Origin: Olsenella sp. kh2p3
GTDB lineage: Bacteria > Actinomycetota > Coriobacteriia > Coriobacteriales > Atopobiaceae
Assembly (NCBI GenBank): GCA_900119625.1
Contig: FPKD01000002.1
Span: 62,001-126,000 of the forward strand
DNA: 64,000 bases
Direction of reading: 5' to 3'
The position numbers and the translations under genes were made by a program. Shown here in pieces: positions 26,201 to 32,562 of the stretch. How positions within the stretch are numbered: the first letter of the stretch is position 1; each line of letters starts with the position of its first letter. The notes beneath the pieces were generated by a model. That model did no database searches. It worked only from the letters and a program-made list of their open reading frames with translations, and was not told where the DNA came from.

Positions 26201-27448
26201 TTAGCTGAGAAGTGCCGCAGCCATGCGAGAGAACCACTCATCCGCAGCGCCTTTGGGAAAAACCGTGATGTAGCTCTCGAAGAACCTGCCGTACTCGGAG
26301 CGGTCCACCGCATAGCCCAGATAGCCGTCGAAATAGCCGCACACCAGCACAGGAACGGGCGAGGCATCTCTCAGCTGCTCTCCAAAGGAGAAGACGACCT
26401 CAGAGGGAACGAGGGCAAGCCTCACGCACCCAAGGTCGACCAGCGTGGCCGTGGCATCGAGGCAAATCTGGGGTATTGCCAGCTTTGCCTCAACCATGCC
26501 AAGCATCTGGCGAAGGTCGTCCTCTCGGGCGGCAATGCCAGACGCCTTGGCAGCGGCGGGATCTTTGAGGAGGCCGGCGAGCATGCGTTTTGCAGAGAGG
26601 AGCGTCTCGTCCTCTGCTGACACGTAGTCGAGATGTACTGGCACCTCTCTGGTGCCCCCAAGTGCAATCGAGGCGGTTTGCAACGTTGCAGCGGCAAAGC
26701 GCCTGGCAATCTCTCCGCCAATGCGCTCAACCTCGTCAAAGCCCTCGCCGCGCCGAGTAAACCTGGTACTTGAATCTCCAGCGTCGCCAACGAGGACAAT
26801 CGCATGCGAGCCAGTGAGGCTCTCGTACTTCTCGCGTAGAGCCCCTACGTAATCCGTGGAAAGTAGGTGGTTCTCCCCATGGAGCACAGTGGGATGGCAG
26901 GCAACGTGGAGGATGTCGATGCGCTGGGAACCGTCAGCCGAGGTAAAGCTGAGGACGGTTCCGGTTGTGTCGCAACCGGCGTCAGCGCCGTTGCGGTTTG
27001 TGAAGAGGCCAGAGAGGTCGCACGTGCCAAGCCGAGCTGTTGCGTTCCCCTGGCCATCCCACTGTGCCATGCACCTCTCGACGCTTGAGGCCATCGCGTC
27101 GAGAAGTGCCTCGATGAACGAAGGGTCTGGTGGACAGCCTGGGTCTGCGAGCTTGCTTACCTTTGGGCCAGAGTGGGTGTGGATTGCGGCCACATGCACG
27201 GCATCTTTGGGAAGACCAGTGCGCGAGGCAATTGCCTGCCGAGCCTCCTTCGCAAGCGACGGCTCGAGGAAGAAAACGTCCGCAACGCAAAGGCAGAGTT
27301 GGCGAAGCAGCTGCCCCTCCCCATCGGAGATAAGCACGCAGCGTACGGTGATGTTGTCATGAACTCCTGTGGCCTCGCGCCGGCCGTAGCCGTCCATGGG
27401 ACAAGGAACGACCGGCGTTATGTCCTGCTGAGCGTAAGTAACGTGCAT
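26201..27448 (-). CDS. Neutral/alkaline ceramidase-like hydrolase
   Basis: A 415-residue protein similar to the N-terminal catalytic domain of neutral ceramidases. Matches are QDITPVVPCPMDGYGRRE at the start, the metal-binding IHTHSGP (H90, H92), ACHPTVLHGENHLLSTDY (H185) and a GDAGDSSTRF segment where ceramidases have the nucleophilic GDVSPN. It lacks a signal peptide and the C-terminal domain, so it should act in the cytoplasm, possibly on an imported amide or ester. It starts 1 base after the PTS gene's stop and is surely co-expressed with it. A role in ceramide breakdown is not implied; an imported glycosyl amide or similar compound is a guess. Confidence 0.75.
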   Translation of the reverse strand: MHVTYAQQDITPVVPCPMDGYGRREATGVHDNITVRCVLISDGEGQLLRQLCLCVADVFFLEPSLAKEARQAIASRTGLPKDAVHVAAIHTHSGPKVSKLADPGCPPDPSFIEALLDAMASSVERCMAQWDGQGNATARLGTCDLSGLFTNRNGADAGCDTTGTVLSFTSADGSQRIDILHVACHPTVLHGENHLLSTDYVGALREKYESLTGSHAIVLVGDAGDSSTRFTRRGEGFDEVERIGGEIARRFAAATLQTASIALGGTREVPVHLDYVSAEDETLLSAKRMLAGLLKDPAAAKASGIAAREDDLRQMLGMVEAKLAIPQICLDATATLVDLGCVRLALVPSEVVFSFGEQLRDASPVPVLVCGYFDGYLGYAVDRSEYGRFFESYITVFPKGAADEWFSRMAAALLS

Positions 27449-27449
27449 C

Positions 27450-28841
27450 TTAGGCTGCCTTTGTCGCCATTTGCTCTGCGCCCCGCTCGTCAGCATCGCC
27501 CTTGCTCTCGAACCCAAAGACAAGCACAAGGGCTAGGGCGACGACAAAGCTTACCGCCGCCTCGGCCAAGAACCATCCTATAGGTGCAAACGAAGCAAGC
27601 GTGAAAACGTTGACCAGGAAGTTGAAGACAATGAGCTGAACGTTGCCAATGCCGCCAACGGCCCCGCCAATCGCTCCCGCCACAACGACCATGGGGATGA
27701 GCTTGCGGTACCTCATGATGACGCCATAGATGAGGGGTTCGTTAACGCCAGAAAGAATGCCAGAGATGAGGTAGGAGCCAACGAGGGTCTTGTAGTCCTT
27801 GTCCTTGGTGCGCAGGAAGACGCCAAAGCTCACGCCAAGGCATGCAAAGACGCTGGCTGCAGCAAGGGCAAAGATCGGGTCTCCGCCGTTGGCGTTGAGG
27901 TTTGCAAGGATGATGGGGATGATTGCCCAGTGCACGCCAAAGATAACGAGAAGGCCCCAGAAACCGCCCATCACGATGCCAGCGACAACCATATTGGCGC
28001 TCACGAGGTAGTTGATGGCGGCGCCTGCGCCATTTGCGACGGCGTTGCCGATGGGACCGAGGACCAGCACGGTGAGGGGTACCATCACGGCCAGGTCAAT
28101 TGCGGGAACGAGGAAGCTCCGTAGGTTTTTGGCCAGATGGGCGTTGAGGAAGCGCTCGAGAAAGCTTGCGACCCACACGGCGAGGAGGCTCGGAACGATG
28201 GTTGCCGAGTAGTCCACGGCAACAATGGGGATTGAGAAGAAGCTCTTGGGGTCGCCGGTCTGAAGCGCTGTGAAGTTGGGTTCAAGGAGCGCCGCGCCGA
28301 TAATTGCGCCAACGAGGGGCGTAACGCCTAGCTTCTTGGCCGCATAGAAGCCAACAAAGATTGGCAGGAAGTAGAAGATCGCGTGACCGGCGGCATACCA
28401 GACGGCAAACTGGCCGCTATCAGCGGGGCAGACGCCAAGCCCTGCAAGGATGATGAGCACCGCCGTAAGGATGCCAGCACCAGCAAAAATGGGCAGAAGC
28501 GGCGTGAGAGCGCCAGAGATGTAGTCGAAGATCCTCGCCATCACCGAGCGGTGCTCTTTCTCGGATGGAGTGGGTTCCACAACGGCGGAGGTTGGGCTGC
28601 TCAGCAGGGACATAAGCGGCGTATACACGGTCTCGACGGCAGGGCCAATGACTACCTGAACTTGTCCGCCCTTCTCGACTACGCCGAGGACACCCTCCGT
28701 TGCCTTGAGCCTATCGGCGTCTGCCCTACCGGCATCCTTGAGTGTGAATCGCAGCCTGCTTGCGCAATGCGTCACACCTTCTACGTTACTTGGACCACCA
28801 ACGAGGTCAAGAATGCTTTGCGCAAGCGCCTTTTCGTCCAT
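27450..28841 (-). CDS. PTS system IIBC component, beta-glucoside/sucrose family
   Basis: Membrane sugar permease that phosphorylates its substrate during uptake, 463 residues. The N-terminal IIB domain has the phosphocysteine C26 in THCASRLRF; the IIC domain (about residues 105-445) has ten or so helices with GxxxGVNEPLIYG and IFGVHWAIIPI motifs. No IIA domain is attached, so it must use a separate IIA. CGGAGG precedes the ATG. The only co-transcribed gene is the ceramidase-like hydrolase, so the transported compound is probably processed by it. No antiterminator or regulator gene is adjacent. Confidence 0.92.
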   Translation of the reverse strand: MDEKALAQSILDLVGGPSNVEGVTHCASRLRFTLKDAGRADADRLKATEGVLGVVEKGGQVQVVIGPAVETVYTPLMSLLSSPTSAVVEPTPSEKEHRSVMARIFDYISGALTPLLPIFAGAGILTAVLIILAGLGVCPADSGQFAVWYAAGHAIFYFLPIFVGFYAAKKLGVTPLVGAIIGAALLEPNFTALQTGDPKSFFSIPIVAVDYSATIVPSLLAVWVASFLERFLNAHLAKNLRSFLVPAIDLAVMVPLTVLVLGPIGNAVANGAGAAINYLVSANMVVAGIVMGGFWGLLVIFGVHWAIIPIILANLNANGGDPIFALAAASVFACLGVSFGVFLRTKDKDYKTLVGSYLISGILSGVNEPLIYGVIMRYRKLIPMVVVAGAIGGAVGGIGNVQLIVFNFLVNVFTLASFAPIGWFLAEAAVSFVVALALVLVFGFESKGDADERGAEQMATKAA

Positions 28842-29090
28842 CTCTGCCTCCGCGTTTGAGCTTTGGGTTCCTTAGGTGCATCCATGCTAGCGCTGTGGGG
28901 GATCAGCGGAGCTTGTTAGTATCAACCATGTAACGATGCCCGTGTCATCGAACAGGCGTCTGCCGCTGAATCTGTGTGACGCAAAACGAAAGACTCGGCA
29001 TCCAGGACCGTCTTTGTCCCAATTGCGCCTATCATGGGCCGCTGTGAGGATAACGCGCATTAGGTGCCAGTTGCATGGAGGCATTGAATT

Positions 29091-30293
29091 ATGGAAACGT
29101 TTGATGAGCTGTACTATCGGGAGCCCTACACGCGAGAGTTCGATGCCTCTGTTGTGTCCTGTGAGCCTGCAGATGAGGGGTTTGCGATTGAGCTTGACCA
29201 GACCGCGTTTTATCCCACAGGCGGCGGACAGCCGGGTGATAGGGGCACATTGAGCGTTGGCGCAGGCGAAGACAGCCTCGTTGCCCATGTGCGCGAAGCG
29301 ATATCCGGTGATGGCGCGGGCGAGGTCATTCACCTCACAGACATCGCGCTTCCCGTTGGTGCCAGCGTCCACGGGTCGCTGGACTGGCCCTGGCGGCGAG
29401 ACAACATGGAGGCGCACACCGGCGAGCACATTGTCTCGGGCATCGTGCATGCCCTCTTTGGCTACAACAACGTTGGCTTTCACATGGGAGAGCGCTGCAT
29501 CGAGGTCGACTTCGACGGTCTCCTTACAGACGATGACGTGCTCGACGTTGAGCGGCGCGCCAACGCGGCCATTCGCGAGGACGTGAGCGTCGAGGCCCTT
29601 CTTCCCTCTCCTGCCGAGCTTGCAGCGATGGACTACCGTAGCAAGAAGGACCACGATGGCCAGATTCGCGTAGTAAGGATTAACGGCGTGGACTTCTGCG
29701 CCTGCTGTGGCACACATGTGTCCTCAACCGGTCAGGTGGGGCTCATCAAGATCTTGCGCATGACTACCAAGAAGAAGCGGACCCGCCTTGAGCTTCTTTG
29801 TGGGCGTCGCGCGTTGGAGACATGCGAGGCTGCCATGGCGGCACTACGTGAGACCAGCAACTTCCTCACGGTTGGAGACGAGGAGGTTCCCGAAGCGGTA
29901 CGTCGCCTCTCTGCCGAAAAGGATGACCTCAAGCACCAGCTCAAGCAAGCCGGTCGCAAGCAGATTGACCAGTATGTGGCAACGTTGGCACCTGAGGACT
30001 CGTTGGCCGTTTGCTGTCTTCCCGGTCTGGACGTTGAGGATCTTCGCTACCTGTGCGAGCAGGTCCTCGAGCGCACGGACGCAACAGTTTGCGCGGGTAT
30101 TTCGCCCGTTGAAGATGGCGGCTCCAGGCTCGCGTACGTGATGGCATCTTCTGATGCTGACCTAAGACCAGCATGCAAGGAGCTTAACCGCAGGCTTGAT
30201 GGCCGCGGAGGCGGAAAGGCCCAGATGGTTCAGGGCAGTTGGGCGTCATCCAGCGATGCAGCCCTGACTGCAATCCGCGACGTGCTGGGATAG
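29091..30293 (+). CDS. AlaX-like alanyl-tRNA editing protein with DHHA1 domain
   Basis: Stand-alone editing protein (400 residues) expected to hydrolyse Ser- or Gly-tRNA(Ala). The N-terminal part matches the beginning of the AlaRS editing domain (FYPTGGGQPGDRG). Zinc ligands are H109 and H113 in HTGEH and the Cys/His pair in CACCGTHV near residue 205. A coiled segment (about 275-300) precedes the C-terminal DHHA1 domain ending GGGKAQMVQGS. This is the long AlaX-II type. GGAGG lies 10 bases before the ATG. No alaS is adjacent. The 240-base upstream gap shows no RNA gene or clear promoter. Confidence 0.9.
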   Translation: METFDELYYREPYTREFDASVVSCEPADEGFAIELDQTAFYPTGGGQPGDRGTLSVGAGEDSLVAHVREAISGDGAGEVIHLTDIALPVGASVHGSLDWPWRRDNMEAHTGEHIVSGIVHALFGYNNVGFHMGERCIEVDFDGLLTDDDVLDVERRANAAIREDVSVEALLPSPAELAAMDYRSKKDHDGQIRVVRINGVDFCACCGTHVSSTGQVGLIKILRMTTKKKRTRLELLCGRRALETCEAAMAALRETSNFLTVGDEEVPEAVRRLSAEKDDLKHQLKQAGRKQIDQYVATLAPEDSLAVCCLPGLDVEDLRYLCEQVLERTDATVCAGISPVEDGGSRLAYVMASSDADLRPACKELNRRLDGRGGGKAQMVQGSWASSSDAALTAIRDVLG

Positions 30294-30336
30294 CAGGGCC
30301 TCACCCAAAGGTGCCTGCCCAGAAAGTGCGGTTGTC

Positions 30337-30389
30337 AGTACTTTTTGAGCAAATGGTCGAGTACGAAAACGCTGGCTATTTTTTCGAGC
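30337..30389. other. T-rich intergenic motif, meaning unknown
   Basis: In the 169-base gap after the AlaX-like gene, AGTACTTTTTGAGC and GCTATTTTTTCGAGC form an imperfect direct repeat around GGTCGAGTACG. GTACT and AGTAC could also pair. The base composition differs from the GC-rich surroundings. It may be a terminator, protein site or member of a dispersed repeat; no second copy was seen in the window. Confidence 0.3.
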
Positions 30390-30462
30390 CGCAGGTAGGG
30401 AATTGCCGCCTATGGCGTGATACTAAGCGGACGAGGCATACAGTGATCGCATTGAGTCGGGG

Positions 30463-30795
30463 ATGGACGAGGAGGCTGCCGTCAATGATCTTGGGAGTGT
30501 CGATGCTGCCGCAACGTCGGTGGTAGAGAGTATGCCAACCATCCAGCGGAGCTTCTACAATCTTCGGCAAAACCACGAGAGGACGGCGCTGGTTACGGTG
30601 CTTCTCATTCTTGGCGCCCTCGCCTGGGTGCCGGTTGTGTTTGCCATAGCAATGCTGGCCGTTGCGGTGTATGTGCTCCTATGGAGCCTCATCCTTGCTG
30701 CATGGGCGTTTGTGGCAGCCTTATTGCCTGCGGCTTTGCGCCTGGCACGGTGGCTCCCCTACACACAGTCAATGCGGGGTTCCTGGGCAAGATAA
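30463..30795 (+). CDS. Small membrane protein, unknown
   Basis: A 110-residue protein with an acidic N-terminal third and two closely packed hydrophobic helices (about residues 42-66 and 68-92: ALVTVLLILGALAWVPVVF, AVYVLLWSLILAAWAFVAAL), then a basic tail. The layout recalls small DUF1700-like regulators or sporulation-type membrane proteins, but no motif identifies it. The ATG has only GGGG directly upstream; the second Met (residue 24) is another possible start. It is followed by a strong terminator. Confidence 0.55.
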   Translation: MDEEAAVNDLGSVDAAATSVVESMPTIQRSFYNLRQNHERTALVTVLLILGALAWVPVVFAIAMLAVAVYVLLWSLILAAWAFVAALLPAALRLARWLPYTQSMRGSWAR

Positions 30796-30856
30796 GCTAC
30801 ACGCACCTCCCGCAGATCCTAAGTTTTACGAGGGAGGTAATCCTACATCAAAGATG

Positions 30857-30890
30857 GGCGCCCGGCAGCCACCTTTGGCTGTCGGGCGCC
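30857..30890 (+). terminator. Terminator after the small membrane protein gene
   Basis: GGCGCCCGGCAGCC (30857-30870) pairs with GGCTGTCGGGCGCC (30877-30890), a 14-bp stem with one G-T pair and a 6-base loop. It is followed by TTGCGT rather than a long T-tract. Confidence 0.7.
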
Positions 30891-30929
30891 TTGCGTGAAG
30901 CTTAGGGTGCTTGTAGCGTTGTGCTGCCT

Positions 30930-30959
30930 TTGTGACATATGCCATAGAGCGGGTAGCAT
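30930..30959 (+). promoter_or_regulatory. Promoter of the His-rich Fe-S protein gene
   Basis: TTGTGA (30930-30935), an 18-base spacer and TAGCAT (30954-30959) precede the hairpin leader and the gene at 31027. The start point would fall about 30966, within the first arm of the hairpin. Confidence 0.45.
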
Positions 30960-30997
30960 AAGTGGGAGTCCCAGCTTAAGGACTGAATCCCACTTTT
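30960..30997 (+). promoter_or_regulatory. Hairpin with T-tract in the leader of the His-rich Fe-S gene (possible attenuator)
   Basis: AAGTGGGA (30960-30967) pairs with TCCCACTT (30988-30995), with an inner GTCC/GGAC stem and TTTT at 30994-30997. It looks like an intrinsic terminator placed between the promoter and the ribosome site (AAGGAG, 31015-31020). A terminator for the upstream gene already exists at 30857, so regulation of the following gene is a reasonable reading. Confidence 0.4.
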
Positions 30998-31026
30998 CAA
31001 GACATATTTGATATAAGGAGAGCAGT

Positions 31027-31434
31027 ATGTACGCAGATTATCACGAGCGACATGGACATGGTGGGCACTACGGTCATCATCACGGCGGCTGCCATCACGA
31101 GCACGGCTATCACCACGATTACGCCAGCGGAGAGGGCCAGCCGGATGCGAACTCTGAGCTTGTTTGCCCATGCGTAGGCGTTGCCAAGGCAGACATCGAG
31201 CAGGCCGTTGCCAACGGCGCAAGGACGCTCGAGGACGTGGAGAACGCAACCGGGGTGGGAACGCGCTGCGGACGCTGCACGGGAGCCGTCGAGGCGGTTC
31301 TCCAGGAAGCCCTGCGGCCCAAGCGTCGTAGGGTTACTACCCGAGAAGAACACGCCCCAGCTCATCGACCGTGTCTACCACCGTTGTGGCACCAGCGTCG
31401 AGAAGCTCTTCTCGGGACCCGTAGCCATAGGTGA
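31027..31434 (+). CDS. His-rich BFD-like [2Fe-2S] protein
   Basis: A 135-residue protein in three parts. Residues 1-32 contain 12 histidines and a cysteine (HGHGGHYGHHHGGCHHEHG) and should bind Ni, Zn or similar metals. Residues 45-97 are a bacterioferritin-associated-ferredoxin-like domain with C47-x-C49 and C81-x-x-C84, the usual [2Fe-2S] spacing. Residues 98-135 are a basic tail with no similarity that overlaps the 3' end of the convergent phosphatase gene by 98 bases. AAGGAG sets the start. Since hypA and hypB lie just downstream, and this HypB lacks its own His-rich stretch, nickel storage or delivery is a possible role. Confidence 0.8.
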   Translation: MYADYHERHGHGGHYGHHHGGCHHEHGYHHDYASGEGQPDANSELVCPCVGVAKADIEQAVANGARTLEDVENATGVGTRCGRCTGAVEAVLQEALRPKRRRVTTREEHAPAHRPCLPPLWHQRREALLGTRSHR

Positions 31435-31987
31435 CGCCCACAAAGCCCACCGAGGCAGCCCGTGCGCCACGCACGTCCTGGGCCCGGTCTCCCACCATGG
31501 TGACCATGTTCTTCTCGCCACGCATTCCCAGACGAACGAGCGCCTCGTTGATGACGTCTGCCTTCGCGGTGCGCTTCTCGTCCAGCGTTGCCCCTACCAC
31601 CTGGTCAAAGAGGTCTGTCATCCCAAAGTGGTCAAGGATTCTTTGCACGAATGGCTGGGGCTTGGACGAAGCCACGCAGGTGAGGATGCCCGCCGCCCTC
31701 AGCGTGCCGAGAAGCTCAATAATCCCCTGGTACGGGTGGTTCTCAAAGAGCCCAACGGTTGTGTAGCGTTCACGATAGAGTTCGAGCGCCCGCAGTGCCT
31801 CCTCGTGCGACATGCCGGAGAAGTCCATGAACTCCTGAACGAGCGGCGGACCAATGAAGACCGTGAGCGCAGAGGGATCCGGCACCTCTCGTCCCATCTT
31901 CTCGAGGGCGTACTGGACTGACTTCACAATCCCCTCGCCGGATGCGGTAAGTGTCCCGTCGAGGTCAAAGAGTACCGCCTTGGCCAC
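31337..31987 (-). CDS. gph: HAD phosphatase, phosphoglycolate phosphatase-like
   Basis: A 216-residue HAD hydrolase of subfamily I. Motifs: VLFDLDGTLTASG (nucleophile Asp), CVASSKP (motif II), a Lys in KRTAKADVI and VGDRAQDVRGA (motif IV). The cap region MGREVPDPSALTVFIGPPLVQEF is typical of Gph/PpaX enzymes, which act on phosphoglycolate or pyrophosphate. The GTG at 31987 follows AGGGAGGG; the longer open frame is rejected. The 3' end overlaps the His-rich gene on the other strand. Confidence 0.85.
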   Translation of the reverse strand: MAKAVLFDLDGTLTASGEGIVKSVQYALEKMGREVPDPSALTVFIGPPLVQEFMDFSGMSHEEALRALELYRERYTTVGLFENHPYQGIIELLGTLRAAGILTCVASSKPQPFVQRILDHFGMTDLFDQVVGATLDEKRTAKADVINEALVRLGMRGEKNMVTMVGDRAQDVRGARAASVGFVGVTYGYGSREELLDAGATTVVDTVDELGRVLLG

Positions 31988-32041
31988 GTTCCCTCCCTTG
32001 TCTGCCAGTCGTACTAAGAAGACGCGCAACGCCGCCCACCA

Positions 32042-32120
32042 GAGTTTAGCTCTTTTTCTTAAACGGCTCCTACGTTTGCCCAGGTCGCTGGAAACCGTTT
32101 TAAGAAATGGAGCTAAACTC
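32042..32120. repeat. Palindromic MITE-like repeat, copy 1
   Basis: A 79-bp element with terminal inverted repeats: GAGTTTAGCTC...TTTCTTAAACGG at the left end and CCGTTTTAAGAAA...GAGCTAAACTC at the right. The centre carries GTTTGCCCAGGTCG. The same design and central TTTGCCCAG occur at 38442-38522 and (inverted) 39691-39771. It lies between the phosphatase gene and the hypA end. There is no coding capacity. Confidence 0.85.
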
Positions 32121-32164
32121 CGCAGCGAGAAGTTCCGCAGCGAATGGCCCCGCAGCGAGAAGCC
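32120..32164. repeat. Three tandem 15-bp repeats
   Basis: CCGCAGCGAGAAGTT (32120-32134), CCGCAGCGAATGGCC (32135-32149) and CCGCAGCGAGAAGCC (32150-32164) lie head to tail, directly abutting palindromic copy 1. The other two palindrome copies are followed by only a CCGCA-type remnant. Confidence 0.8.
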
Positions 32165-32185
32165 CTGCGTGACGAGAAGAGCACG

Positions 32186-32213
32186 GCGGCCCCAGGCGCA
32201 AACCCGGGGCCGC
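32186..32213 (-). terminator. Terminator after the hypB-hypA operon
   Basis: GCGGCCCC (32186-32193) pairs with GGGGCCGC (32206-32213) just 4 bases beyond the hypA stop on the minus strand. The stem can extend inward through AGG/CCC-type pairs. No long T-tract follows. Confidence 0.65.
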
Positions 32214-32217
32214 TTGC

Positions 32218-32562
32218 CTATACAGCCTGAATGTCCTTCACCATCACGTCTCGGCCTGTCACGAGGTAGGTGTTGTGGCCGCCGCAGACGGGACAGGCCT
32301 TCCCGTACTCGGTGGTGCGGTAGGTCTTCTTACAGTCGCGGCAGTACGAGATGCCTGCCACGATGATCATGTTGAGCTCGCACTCCTGCATGTGCTCGGT
32401 GCGGAGCTTTGCCCACTCGAAGCAGTCGCGGAAGTAGCTGGGCACGATGGTGCTGACCTCCCCCACCTCGAGGTCAACGCGCACCACCTTGCTCACGCCG
32501 TTCTTGCGAGCGGCCTCCTCGACCATGTCGATCACACGCACGACAATGCCCAGCTCGTGCAT
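32218..32562 (-). CDS. hypA: Hydrogenase nickel incorporation protein HypA
   Basis: Nickel metallochaperone of 114 residues that delivers Ni to HypB or hydrogenase. It begins with the nickel-binding MHE, and the zinc site has two CxxC pairs (YCRDCKKTY and ACPVCGGHN). Length and pattern are standard. The ATG directly follows the stop codon of the large flavoprotein gene, with no gap. No hydrogenase structural gene lies in the window. Confidence 0.95.
   Translation of the reverse strand: MHELGIVVRVIDMVEEAARKNGVSKVVRVDLEVGEVSTIVPSYFRDCFEWAKLRTEHMQECELNMIIVAGISYCRDCKKTYRTTEYGKACPVCGGHNTYLVTGRDVMVKDIQAV

Noticed and set aside
28887..29717. 276-residue minus-strand open frame opposite the AlaX-like gene
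   Set aside because: Antisense shadow; the plus-strand gene has the zinc and DHHA1 motifs.
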